DNA of 64,000 nucleotides from the NCBI GenBank assembly GCA_963761425.1, contig CAVXGQ010000004.1, positions 434,001 through 498,000 of the forward strand, read 5' to 3'. The notes under the pieces are model-generated. The model saw only the letters and a program-made list of their open reading frames with translations. It had not been told where the DNA came from and searched no databases. Of this stretch, positions 45,234 through 53,561 are shown one piece after another. The DNA comes from Bog-793 sp963761425 (GTDB lineage Bacteria; Actinomycetota; Acidimicrobiia; Acidimicrobiales; Bog-793). A program made the position numbers and the translations under genes. Position 1 is the stretch's first letter. Each line of letters starts with the position of its first letter.

Positions 45234-46079
45234 TCAGGTGAGGACGAAGGCCCCGTAGCCGACCACCCGGTCCCGGTTGCCGACCGTGTCGGCAGAAGTG
45301 CGCAGGTCCACCAGGTTCACTTCCAGGTGATGTCGGCGGGCCGCCTCCAGCAGGCCCCGGACGGCGAAGACCCCGCAGGCCCGTTCGAGACCCACCTTGT
45401 CGGGTCGACAGGAGACGATGGCGTCGGCCGTTTCCCGGTCGAGGACGGTGGCCGTGGTGTGGTCCTGGTAATGGGACAGGTCGGTGCTCGCCACCACCAA
45501 GGTCTCGGGACCACCCCAGACCGCTTCGAGCACGTCGGCCACCACCGCGGTCGGCACCTGGCCCACCACGAGCGGAAGCACTTCCACGTCGCCGAAGATC
45601 ACCTGGAGAAAGGGAAGATGAACCTCCAGGCTGTGTTCTTTTTCGTGAGCCTGGTCATTCACGACGACCCCGGGGCAGGACAGCACCGCCACTCGGGCCC
45701 TGACCTGGACGGCCAGCTCTCCGAGGGGGGTGGAGAAGGCGTCGGCGCTGCTCGTGGCTACCGCGTTCAGCGGCACACAGTGTGCCGGGCCGATCACCAC
45801 CACCCGTTCGAAGGTTCCTCGTCCCCGCGCCACCCGCGCGTACGCCGAGGCGGCCACCGGCCCCGAGTACCGGTAGCTGGCGTGGGGGGCGATGACGGCC
45901 TTGGGCGTACGCCTCGTCGAGCGGTCGCCGGGCGTCTTTTCGGCGACCCCAGCGAGAAGGTCTTGGACCATCGCGCGGAGCCGTCCAGGATCGGCAGGGT
46001 AGAAGACATCGGCCACGGCCGGGACTCGCACCGAGTGTCTGGCGTCCTCTCCCGTCCGGCCGCAGCGGTCGTCACCCAT
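45234..46079 (-). CDS. AmmeMemoRadiSam system protein B (Memo-like)
   Basis: The product is 281 aa of the MEMO1 family, related to extradiol dioxygenases. Likely metal ligands are visible in IAPHASYRYSG, VVIGPAHCVP, KEHSLEVHLPFLQ and VASTDLSHYQD. Its start lies 46 bases after the radical SAM gene, forming the recurrent Memo/radical SAM pair. The system has no settled biochemical role. The third member, an AMMECR1 protein, is not in the window. Confidence 0.9.
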   Translation of the reverse strand: MGDDRCGRTGEDARHSVRVPAVADVFYPADPGRLRAMVQDLLAGVAEKTPGDRSTRRTPKAVIAPHASYRYSGPVAASAYARVARGRGTFERVVVIGPAHCVPLNAVATSSADAFSTPLGELAVQVRARVAVLSCPGVVVNDQAHEKEHSLEVHLPFLQVIFGDVEVLPLVVGQVPTAVVADVLEAVWGGPETLVVASTDLSHYQDHTTATVLDRETADAIVSCRPDKVGLERACGVFAVRGLLEAARRHHLEVNLVDLRTSADTVGNRDRVVGYGAFVLT

Positions 46080-46125
46080 CACCTGGCCGGTTTCCTTTCC
46101 CGAAGCGCGATCTGGTCGGAGGGCC

Positions 46126-47223
46126 TCACCGGGGCACGACCCCGGAGAAGTGCACGGCCTGACGACGGGGTCCCCAGGTGCGCGGGGGACCCTCGAAGAC
46201 GCCGGGGCAGCGCGTGCCGCAGTTTTGGCAGTGGCCGTCGTCAGTCAGACGGTACTCACCGAGCTCGTACCAGTCGCGCTCCACCAGGCGGATGCCACAA
46301 CCTGGGCAGTAGGTGCTGGCTCCGGTGGTGTCGTGGACGTTCCCCGTGTAGGCGTAGTGCACCCCGTTGGCCAGGGCGATGTGCCGAGCCCGGCTCAGCG
46401 TCCCGGGCGGCGTGGGGGGCCGGTCGGTCATCTTGAAGTCGGGATGGAAGGCGGTGAAGTGCATAGGCACGTCCGGTCCCAGGCGATCCACCACCCAGCT
46501 CGTCATGGCGTCGATCTCGGCGTCGGAGTCGTTGGCTTCGGGGATCAGCAGGTTGGTGATCTCGAACCAGACCTCGGTCTCAGAGTGCAGATACTCCAGC
46601 GTCTCGAGCACCGCCCCCAGCTCAGCGCCACATAACTGCTTGTAGAAGCGCTCGGTAAAGGCTTTGAGGTCAATGTTGGCGGCGTCTAAGTGGGCGAACA
46701 TCTCGGTCCGGGGCCCGGGGCACATATAGCCGGCGGTCACCGCGACGGTCCGCAAGCCGATTTCGTGGGCCGCGTCGGCGCAGTCGATGGCGAACTCCAG
46801 GAACGGCACCGGGTCGTTGTAGGTGAAGGCCAGGCTGGTGGCTCCCAGTTCCTTGGCGGCCGAGGCGATCGCACCGGGAGATGCTTCCTCCGAGAGGGTT
46901 TCGATCTCTCTGGACTTGGAGATGTCCCAGTTCTGGCAGAAACGGCAGGCCAGGTTGCATCCGGCTGTTCCGAACGAGAGCACCGCGCTGCCGGGCAGGA
47001 AGTGATTCAAGGGTTTCTTCTCGATCGGATCGACGCAAAAGCCGCTGGAGCGCCCGTAACTGGTCATCACGATCTGCTCTCCGGTCCTGGACCGCACGAA
47101 GCACAGGCCCCGTTGGCCGTCCCGTAACCGGCACGCACGTGGACACAAGTCGCACTGAACGCGACCGTCGGTTAGCCGATGCCAGTAATGGGTGGGCACG
47201 GTAAATCGATCCACGGACTCCAT
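46126..47223 (-). CDS. AmmeMemoRadiSam system radical SAM enzyme
   Basis: The product is 365 aa. The radical SAM site is CNLACRFC (CxxxCxxC) in SFGTAGCNLACRFCQNWDIS. Before it is an N-terminal Cys-rich region (CDLCPRACRLRDGQRGLC). After it come FTYNDPVPFLEFAIDCADAA and a C-terminal zinc ribbon-like part (CPGCGIRLVERDWYELGEY...CQNCGTRCPG). This arrangement is the AmmeMemoRadiSam subfamily related to pyruvate formate-lyase activases. The start ATG 47223 is divergent from the glycosylase gene. Confidence 0.9.
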   Translation of the reverse strand: MESVDRFTVPTHYWHRLTDGRVQCDLCPRACRLRDGQRGLCFVRSRTGEQIVMTSYGRSSGFCVDPIEKKPLNHFLPGSAVLSFGTAGCNLACRFCQNWDISKSREIETLSEEASPGAIASAAKELGATSLAFTYNDPVPFLEFAIDCADAAHEIGLRTVAVTAGYMCPGPRTEMFAHLDAANIDLKAFTERFYKQLCGAELGAVLETLEYLHSETEVWFEITNLLIPEANDSDAEIDAMTSWVVDRLGPDVPMHFTAFHPDFKMTDRPPTPPGTLSRARHIALANGVHYAYTGNVHDTTGASTYCPGCGIRLVERDWYELGEYRLTDDGHCQNCGTRCPGVFEGPPRTWGPRRQAVHFSGVVPR

Positions 47224-47399
47224 GATGGCGCTTCGCGCTCGGACTGCACGGTCGCACCTGGGTCCCCGCGAAGACCCACCAGAGCTCCGACGGTCGGGGC
47301 GGTTGCAAATCGCCGATGCGCCGGATGGAGGATCGTCACAACCCAGTCTCTTTTCGTGGCAAGAAAGAAGGTCGCAACGGCCGCCGCGGCGGTATCCCC

Positions 47400-48365
47400 A
47401 TGGGACAATGCTCACCTGTGCGGTTGGTGGACACCTTGCGGCTGTCGGTGACGGAGCCGTTCAACTTCCGCTTTACCCTTTGGAAGCCCTCGCACTTCGC
47501 GACGGAACTGGAGCGTCACACCGAGTACGAGACCTGGCGGACGTTCCGGATGGGCTCGCTGATCTGTGGCGTGCGCATGCGGATGGAAGACGCACGCACG
47601 CTGCGCGCTGACGTATTCAGTGATTCCCGGTGGACCCCGGGGGCGAGTAACCGGTTGGCGGCTCGGGTGACCCACTCTTACGGGCTTGATGAGGACCAGT
47701 CAGAGTTCCTTGCAATGGCCGACAAGGACCCAGCCATGCAGGAGCCATTGGCAGCGTTGAGGGGCATGCGCCAGAGCTGTCCGGAGAACTTGTTCGAGAT
47801 CGCCATCATCTCGCTGTTGCTACAGAATGCAACGGTCCAACGAAGTACCCAAATGCTGGCCAATCTGTTGGATCACTATGGGACGACGATCGAGTTCCAA
47901 GGTCTCCGGCTCAAGAGCTTCTTTGCGCCTCAGGAACTCTTGGGAGTGGGAGAAGCCGAGTTCCGCGAGCGGGACCGGCTCGGCTACCGCGCGAAGTACA
48001 TCGGACGATTCGCCGAGTTCTTCGCGACGCACGATCCAGATGCCCAGCCGGCCGCCAAAGCCGACCTGGTAGTCGAGTTCGAGAAGATCAAAGGTGTTGG
48101 ACCGTACACGGCGGCGGTCATCGCGAGTCACGCGGCGCGCGATCCAGCAGCGATAGGCCTCGACGTGTGGAACAAGAAGATCCTCGCCAAGCGGTTCCTC
48201 GGAGTCGATGATGCTGACACCTCTTCGGTCATGGCGGAGCTCACCAAACGGTTTCCGGGTTACGAGGGGATCGCCTGCCTGTATGCGGTGGAGTACGCCT
48301 ACAAGGATTCGGCCATGGTGAGGCTAAGGGATCAGGTCCAATCCCGTGGGGACGCACTCCGATGA
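47400..48365 (+). CDS. HhH-GPD DNA glycosylase (AlkA/OGG-like)
   Basis: The product is 321 aa. The helix-hairpin-helix KIKGVGPYTAAVIA and the following catalytic Asp in GLDVWNKKIL mark the HhH-GPD superfamily of base-excision enzymes. The N-terminal 90 residues (FNFRFTLWKPSHF) resemble the beta domain of AlkA/OGG1. It removes damaged bases; the lesion cannot be told. It overlaps the following methyltransferase by 4 bases. The start is an ATG with no good ribosome site, so GTG 47418 remains possible. Confidence 0.85.
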   Translation: MGQCSPVRLVDTLRLSVTEPFNFRFTLWKPSHFATELERHTEYETWRTFRMGSLICGVRMRMEDARTLRADVFSDSRWTPGASNRLAARVTHSYGLDEDQSEFLAMADKDPAMQEPLAALRGMRQSCPENLFEIAIISLLLQNATVQRSTQMLANLLDHYGTTIEFQGLRLKSFFAPQELLGVGEAEFRERDRLGYRAKYIGRFAEFFATHDPDAQPAAKADLVVEFEKIKGVGPYTAAVIASHAARDPAAIGLDVWNKKILAKRFLGVDDADTSSVMAELTKRFPGYEGIACLYAVEYAYKDSAMVRLRDQVQSRGDALR

Positions 48366-48979
48366 CCCGGACATCGTCGCAACCCCGGCGTCGAGACGTC
48401 ACCGCGTTCGACAAGCGTGCAACCGGATACGAGACCGGTCGGCGCGGCCGGTGGCATCGTGACATCGTCAACCGCACGGTGGACCTCGCCCTCAGCTCTC
48501 GCCCCGCGCCGGGCCGCGTGCTCGACGTCGGGTGCGGAAGCGGGTACCTGTTGCGCCAACTCGCTGCTCGCGTGCCGGGTGCGTCGGAACTGGTGGGCAT
48601 CGATCCTGCCCCGACGATGATCAGGACGGCACAAGCCATGGCCGGAGATGCTCGTTTGCGCTACCGGGCGGGAGTCGCTGAACAACTCCCCTATCCGGAC
48701 GGGAGTTTCGACCTCGTCGTGAGCACCGTGTCGTTCCACCACTGGGTGGGCCAGCAGGCCGGCCTCGTCGAGTGCGCGCGGGTGCTCACGCCCGGCGGTC
48801 AGCTGGTGCTGACCGATCTATTCAGCTGGTTTTTTGTGCCGACGCTGGTCATCGGCCGTCGTGGCAAGGCCCCCACCAAGCGGCGGGCCACACAGCTCCT
48901 CGCGGCGTCCGGTCTCCACGATCTCAGATGGCACCGCCTCTACTCGATGATCCTCCAGACGGTCACGGCGACCAAGTAA
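48362..48979 (+). CDS. Class I SAM-dependent methyltransferase
   Basis: The product is 205 aa. Motif I (RVLDVGCGSGYLLRQLA), motif II (LVGIDPAPTMI), motif post-II (RYRAGVAEQLPYPDGSFDLVVS) and motif III (RVLTPGGQLVLTDLF) of the UbiE/type 11 family are intact. It is translationally coupled to the glycosylase gene by ATGA. The substrate is unknown. Confidence 0.88.
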   Translation: MTRTSSQPRRRDVTAFDKRATGYETGRRGRWHRDIVNRTVDLALSSRPAPGRVLDVGCGSGYLLRQLAARVPGASELVGIDPAPTMIRTAQAMAGDARLRYRAGVAEQLPYPDGSFDLVVSTVSFHHWVGQQAGLVECARVLTPGGQLVLTDLFSWFFVPTLVIGRRGKAPTKRRATQLLAASGLHDLRWHRLYSMILQTVTATK

Positions 48980-49400
48980 CCGGTCTCCGTGCGGCCGCCA
49001 TCCGGACGCGACCACGAGCCTGCGACGGGGTAGGGGACGCGTGACAGGTGCTGGGGGAAGGCGATTCTCGTTCTCGGTGTCGTTAGGTCCCACACCACCC
49101 GCGGCCGCGCCCGAGCAACGGTGCGAGCACCGGTCGCCCGATGGGCGGCCGTCGGGGATCGGGTTGGGTGCGGTCCACCCCGCGCTCGGCGGTTCGAAGG
49201 TGCCGGATCGACCGGGGCGGCTCGTCAGGGGCCCCAGTCTCCGAATCCTCGAGTCGGGATCAGTTGTCCGGTGAATCGGGAGCCCGATGCGGCCAGCCGA
49301 GGTGGTCCCGGTCGGGCCATGTCGCCGAACCCCCGCCGGAGGTTACGGGGCGCGTTCGGTCAGCTACGCGTGTGATAATCGCCGAGATGGCCGAGATCCC
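48980..49400. other. Gene-free stretch left of the transposon
   Basis: 420 bases without a supported gene. The last 8 bases before the inverted repeat (49401-49408, CTCCGTTC) are one copy of the target duplication. Confidence 0.5.
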
Positions 49401-49423
49401 CTCCGTTCGGTAGTGGGCTAGTT

Positions 49424-50284
49424 TCAATCGAGCAGGCCAGCGATCTGTCCGAGGGACCACTGGTACTCGGCGATCCCGGCAGCCATGGCTGGGGTCCGCT
49501 TGGTGTACTTGCCGTCCGGTCGCCGTTGACGCAGCGACTGGTGGTAGCGACCGAAGTTGTAGTGCATGAAGTGAAGCGCAACCGCGTAGGCGTGGTTTTC
49601 AGCTTTTCGCGAGAACCCGTTGGTTAGCCGGATGAACCGCCGCATCCCCATCCGCATCGTGAGGTTCTGGCGCTCCACGTAGCTCGTCCCGATGAACCGG
49701 GGATCGGGCCGACCAGCGATGACGTACTTCTCGATCCCTAGGCACCGCGACGGACTGTAGGTGCGCTCCCCGGCGGGATCGGCTCCGTAGAGCTTGTGCA
49801 GGATCGCGTAGTCGATGTTGTCGCGGAACAGGCTGTCGACCACGTCGACGTAAAGCCGGAGCCCATCGGTCGTGAGTTGGATGCGGTGGCTCGGGTCAAT
49901 TCGCGAACGCATGTCCGCGATAAAGGTGTAGGCGTCGGCGAGGTTGCGCTCGCCCACTAACCAAGTCGGGACGAGCTTCGTGTCGGCGTCAATCGCGACC
50001 CACGTCCATAGGTCGCCGAAATTGGGGCTGTTTACTTGGCCCTCGGGCACGTTCTTCTGCTTTGACCCAATGAAGCTCCAGATCTCGTCACATTCGATGC
50101 GACGGGGGCGCAGGTTGGTGAGAACCGCGTCCTGGTACTCGCTGCACGCCTGGCCGATGTCTACCAACAGGTCAACGACTGTTTGCTTTGCAGCGCCAGT
50201 CATCCGAACGGTGCCGCGGATGCTGTTTCCTTCAACCAGGCAACCGATGATCTGGGCTCGCCGCTCCGTACTAAGCCTGTTCAT
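49424..50284 (-). CDS. IS1-family transposase
   Basis: The product is 286 aa from ATG 50284 (MNRLSTERRAQIIGCLVEGN). An N-terminal HTH (SIRGTVRMTGAAKQTVVDLL) precedes the DDE core: IECDEIWSFIG, WTWVAIDADTKL, LTTDGLRLY and, near the end, SYVERQNLTMRMGMRRFIRL with the Glu. The stop (TGA) directly abuts the left inverted repeat, as in compact IS elements. TATACT nine bases before the ATG may be a -10 box for a near-leaderless transcript. Confidence 0.92.
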   Translation of the reverse strand: MNRLSTERRAQIIGCLVEGNSIRGTVRMTGAAKQTVVDLLVDIGQACSEYQDAVLTNLRPRRIECDEIWSFIGSKQKNVPEGQVNSPNFGDLWTWVAIDADTKLVPTWLVGERNLADAYTFIADMRSRIDPSHRIQLTTDGLRLYVDVVDSLFRDNIDYAILHKLYGADPAGERTYSPSRCLGIEKYVIAGRPDPRFIGTSYVERQNLTMRMGMRRFIRLTNGFSRKAENHAYAVALHFMHYNFGRYHQSLRQRRPDGKYTKRTPAMAAGIAEYQWSLGQIAGLLD

Positions 50285-50425
50285 ACTAGCCAGTATACGA
50301 AGCAGGTGTATCAAGGTAGGGGACCCAAGCGAAGCACGAACAGCTAGGAACCCTGGCACTCGCGACTGGACAGCGCAAAGGCGCCTTTACGCGGGTGCCG
50401 CGAGCTATTCTCAAACACGGCAAGA

Positions 50426-50446
50426 GCCGGAGAGTCAACCTCCGGC
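50426..50446 (+). other. Perfect hairpin just 5' of the suppressor tRNA
   Basis: GCCGGAG and CTCCGGC pair perfectly around AGTCAAC, ending 10 bases before the tRNA. It may be a terminator for upstream transcription or a processing element of the tRNA precursor. Confidence 0.5.
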
Positions 50447-50455
50447 CCTTGCTCC

Positions 50456-50538
50456 GCCCGAGTGGTGGAACGGTAGACACAACGGTCTCTAAAACCGCCG
50501 TCCAGCAGGACATGTGGGTTCGAGTCCCACCTCGGGCA
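50456..50538 (+). tRNA. Leucine-type tRNA with anticodon CUA (predicted amber suppressor)
   Basis: A complete 83-nt class II tRNA. Acceptor GCCCGAG/CTCGGGC, D stem GTG/CAC with loop GAACGGTAGA, anticodon stem ACGGT/ACCGC (A27-C43 mismatch), loop CTCTAAA, long variable arm GTCC-AGCA-GGAC, T arm GTGGG-TTCGAGT-CCCAC, discriminator A, no CCA. U33 fixes the anticodon as CTA (50489-50491), which reads UAG. D-loop form, variable arm and A73 are those of tRNA-Leu, and LeuRS does not depend on the anticodon in E. coli. It differs by one base from a CAA anticodon loop, like the E. coli supP allele of leuX. Charging is inferred. Confidence 0.9.
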
Positions 50539-50644
50539 CTCGGTGGAGGGAGGCGCTAGCGCGGAGCTAGACGAGGCCTTAGAAACCTTGATCCTCTACC
50601 AGGGACAGGGGTCAGCACCCTCTCCCTCCGCCGAAGTTCTCTTG

Positions 50645-50860
50645 TCAGTGAGTCGCCTTCGCGCTCCTCTCACGATCCCATCTCGCCCGCGAAGCATGAC
50701 GAGCGTCCTCGCTGAGCTGCGCGGCACTTAGCCGCTTTACCCTGCTAAGACCGCCCCTGCGCCCACGCTCCGCTAGGGACTTATCCACAGGCCTTGACCT
50801 GGGGATTTGGCCAGTTGCTTCGGCGACGACGCTGTAGGCACGCGTGTTTACATCGGCCAT
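50645..50860 (-). CDS. Small basic protein carried by the transposon
   Basis: The product is 71 aa. The middle RGRRGGLSRVKRLSAAQLSE, then DARHASRARWDRE, is of the small Gly/Arg/Lys-rich type with an alternating helix (GG..R...LS.....A..A...RW) often seen on mobile DNA. The ATG at 50860 has AGGAG upstream, which supports it as a real gene. It may bind nucleic acid. Its stop is TGA. Confidence 0.55.
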   Translation of the reverse strand: MADVNTRAYSVVAEATGQIPRSRPVDKSLAERGRRGGLSRVKRLSAAQLSEDARHASRARWDRERSAKATH

Positions 50861-51094
50861 TTGCGTCCGTCTCCTCTCTGGGCCACCATTAAACGATTAG
50901 AAAAAATGCCCTTGAGCGGCACTTTCGCCTTTCTGTAGCTACACTTTAGTCGGCTACGATCACGGTTTAGGACACTTTTTATAAACCTCGTCGCCCTGTC
51001 CTCCTCCTGTGACTTAATTGCCGAGAACTTCCCAACACTGTGGAAAACCCATCAGCTATTAGCACCCCGCCGTTTCATTAGAAGTTCCTGCTCT
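50861..51094. other. AT-rich right part of the transposon with DnaA-box-like sites
   Basis: This stretch is far more AT-rich than the surroundings (for example ATTAAACGATTAGAAAAAAT). TGTGGAAAA (51039-51047) is one base off a DnaA box. An exact TTATCCACA is at 50781-50789, inside the small gene. No gene is supported. It may be a promoter region for the small protein or a relic of replicon DNA. Confidence 0.45.
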
Positions 51095-51140
51095 AACTAG
51101 CCCACTACCCTCCGTTCCCTCGGCGCGCCAAGCGGGTAAG

Positions 51141-51890
51141 GTGGCCCGTCTGCGTCGCCTCTTCGGTGACGACGGTCGCTGCGTCGTCGTACCGCTCGAC
51201 CACGGCACGATCCTGGGTCGACTTCCCGGTCTCGAAGACCCGATCGCGGTCCTGGAGCGCCTGCTCGAGGCGCCCTGCGACGGCTTCCTGCTCGGCCCGG
51301 GGGTCTTGCGTCGGTCGGCCGAACTCTTCGGCCGCCGCTCGGCTCCGGCGCGGATCTTGACGATCGACGTGCACTGGCGTGACGCGGGAGGAGGCAGCCA
51401 TCGCCTGGTGACGAGTGTCGAGACGGCCGCGGCCCTCGGCGTCGACGGCGTCAAGCTGCTGATGCCCTGGGACGTGCCTTCTATGGAGCGGGCCGACACG
51501 GCGGCGCTGGTGGCCAGCGTCGTGGAGCAAGCGGACCGCTTCGGTCTCCCGGTGATGGTGGAGCCGGTGGCGCTGGAGGTGACAGGTGAGGCGGCGGTCG
51601 AGGTGGCGACCCATGGCTGTCGGGTGGCCGCGGAGATCGGCGCCGACATCTTGAAGGTCGCCCATCCGGGGGACGACGAAGTGCTGAGGAGCTGGTGCGA
51701 GGAGCTCGGGGTCCCTGTTCTGCTGCTCGGCGGCGCGGGCACCATGTCGGGGGAGGAGCTGGTTTCCCTGGTGAAGCGGGCCATCCGGGCCGGCGCGAGC
51801 GGCATCGTCATCGGGCGCAAGGTGTGGGGACGACCGCCTCAGGAGACCGCGGCTCTCCTCACTGAGCTGTACTCGCTCGTTCACGGCTGA
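51141..51890 (+). CDS. DhnA-type class I aldolase
   Basis: The product is 249 aa with the TIM-barrel pattern of the DhnA/DeoC/LacD group. VVPLDHGTILG is the start of the barrel, VDGVKLLMPWD a middle strand, ADILKVAHPG carries the likely Schiff-base Lys, and LLLGGAGTMSGEE and GASGIVIGRKVWG form the phosphate-binding end. It cleaves a phosphorylated ketose. The FGGY kinase gene is convergent 9 bases away, which fits a kinase-aldolase pathway. GTG start. Confidence 0.85.
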   Translation: MARLRRLFGDDGRCVVVPLDHGTILGRLPGLEDPIAVLERLLEAPCDGFLLGPGVLRRSAELFGRRSAPARILTIDVHWRDAGGGSHRLVTSVETAAALGVDGVKLLMPWDVPSMERADTAALVASVVEQADRFGLPVMVEPVALEVTGEAAVEVATHGCRVAAEIGADILKVAHPGDDEVLRSWCEELGVPVLLLGGAGTMSGEELVSLVKRAIRAGASGIVIGRKVWGRPPQETAALLTELYSLVHG

Positions 51891-51899
51891 CCGGGGCCC

Positions 51900-53288
51900 T
51901 CAACCACCTCCGAGGGGTTCGAGAGGCGGCGCCGGGAAGGCTTCCGGACCGGGCAGCAGTCCGGCGGCGTGACCAGCGGAGAGCGCGGCCCCGCGGGCTC
52001 CCGGTTCCCGCACCGAGACGAAGCAGGCGCCGGGGAACCGCTCGGTCTTCCGCATCTCCAGTTGCCCGACCCGGGCCCAACCACCGGTCATGACCACGCG
52101 TGCGACGGGCCCGCCGAGTCGCTTCACCGTGGCGTAGAGGCGGAACGAGCGCCGCAGCATCTCCTCGATGGCCAGTGCCTTCGCCTGCGCGGCGCTGACG
52201 CCGGGCCCGATACCCGTGAGCGATGAACGGCCGGTCGCCTCGTCGAAGCTGAACGAGAGCATCCCGCCGAGGTTCCGGGCAGAGGCGTCCGTCCCGGGGG
52301 GGCCTGCTGTCACCTGGCGTGTCCCTGACGCCGGGTGACTGTCCCATCCGAGGAGGTCGAACAGGGGCCCGAGCACGAGCCCGAAAGGTCGGCCGGCCAG
52401 GATGGCCTGATAGCCGGGCACGACGTGGCAGCCGACGCCCACGCCGGTCGCCACCGCGGCGATAAGACCGGCCGAGTCGAAGGGAACCGCGCTGCGTACG
52501 TAGGCCTCAGCGGTGCCGTAGGAGTTCAACACGTCCCGCGGGGTGACGACCCCGGCACCGACGGCCGCGCAGAGGTGGTCATGCCCCCCGATGGCGATCG
52601 CCGCTCCCCGCAACCGCTCCAGGCCGGGCGGCGGTTCGACGACCCTGCCGAGCAGACTGCCGGCGGGAAGGGCCACCGGGAAGAGACCCTCGGGCAGATC
52701 GGCCCACTGGAGCAGCTCATCGACCCAGCGGGCATGTCCCACGTCGAACAACCCGGTGCGGGAGGCGAGCGAGAACTCGGCCGATCGCGTGCCGCCGAGG
52801 CGGTGGGCGACGTATTCCGGTGTGCTCATGGCGCAGCTCGCGGCTTTCGCCTCAGGCACGTGGCGGAGGAGCCAACGCAACTTCACGATCGAGGCCGTCG
52901 ACGAAACCGGCAGGCCGGTGAGACCGGTGAACCGATCCGCGCCGAACTGCTCCTCGAGCTCGGCCCGCTCGGGTTCGCCCCGGGTGTCGTACCAGGCGAT
53001 GGCCGGCGCCACCGCCTGTCCCTTCCGGCCGAGCAGGGCCAGCGCCTCCCCCATACCCGTCACGCCGACCCCGAGGACGTGTCCGGCGGGTGCGGCGCCA
53101 AGCGCTGACCTCGTTGCCGCCAGCGCCGCGTCGTAGAGGTCTTCTGGCGCCATCTCGGCACCCGAGGCGGTGATCCGCCAAGGCGTCTCGACATGAGCGT
53201 CGGCGAGTTCCCGCCCGCCGAGGTCGACGACGAGTGCCTTCACCCGAGTCGACCCGACGTCGATACCGACGAGACAGCCATCCGGCAT
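51900..53288 (-). CDS. FGGY-family carbohydrate kinase
   Basis: The product is 462 aa. The phosphate-1 motif VGIDVGSTRVKALVVDLGG, the linker IAWYDTRGEPE, GGHDHLCAAVGAGVV and the C-terminal VVMTGGWARVGQLEMRK are typical of FGGY sugar kinases, which phosphorylate ketoses or alditols with ATP. ATG 53288 is preferred over GTGs four codons upstream. It is convergent with the aldolase gene and followed (upstream on the same strand) by a ketopantoate-reductase-like gene. Confidence 0.88.
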   Translation of the reverse strand: MPDGCLVGIDVGSTRVKALVVDLGGRELADAHVETPWRITASGAEMAPEDLYDAALAATRSALGAAPAGHVLGVGVTGMGEALALLGRKGQAVAPAIAWYDTRGEPERAELEEQFGADRFTGLTGLPVSSTASIVKLRWLLRHVPEAKAASCAMSTPEYVAHRLGGTRSAEFSLASRTGLFDVGHARWVDELLQWADLPEGLFPVALPAGSLLGRVVEPPPGLERLRGAAIAIGGHDHLCAAVGAGVVTPRDVLNSYGTAEAYVRSAVPFDSAGLIAAVATGVGVGCHVVPGYQAILAGRPFGLVLGPLFDLLGWDSHPASGTRQVTAGPPGTDASARNLGGMLSFSFDEATGRSSLTGIGPGVSAAQAKALAIEEMLRRSFRLYATVKRLGGPVARVVMTGGWARVGQLEMRKTERFPGACFVSVREPGARGAALSAGHAAGLLPGPEAFPAPPLEPLGGG

Positions 53289-53561
53289 CGGACACACCAC
53301 CTACCTGAACCTCACAACGGGCAGCGCAAGCCGCCACCTGGCAGTTCCAAGTCCCGGTGCCTAGAGGCCGACCGGCGTCGATCCCATGGCACCCCAGGAC
53401 CGGTGCACAGCCTGCCAGACCCAGCGACACCGGGATCGGCCACCCGGGAGGACCTTGACGGTGGAGTTATTGGATAGCTGCGGTCGGCCCCACGTCGGAG
53501 TGCCAAGAAGATCACCGCGTCACCCCGTGGGGCGCGGGCAGGTCCACCGGTCGGGCGAGCT

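Larger units (their letters stand above)
49409..51109. mobile_element. IS1-family transposon with suppressor tRNA cargo
   Basis: The 1701-bp element begins with GGTAGTGGGCTAGTT (49409-49423) and ends with its perfect reverse complement (51095-51109). Both ends are flanked by the direct repeat CTCCGTTC (49401-49408 and 51110-51117), an 8-bp target duplication as made by IS1-family transposases. Inside are the transposase (minus strand), a tRNA with anticodon CUA (plus), a small basic protein (minus) and an AT-rich right part. Plain IS1-like elements are about half this size, so the right 800 bases are cargo. Perfect ends and duplication argue for recent insertion. Confidence 0.9.
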
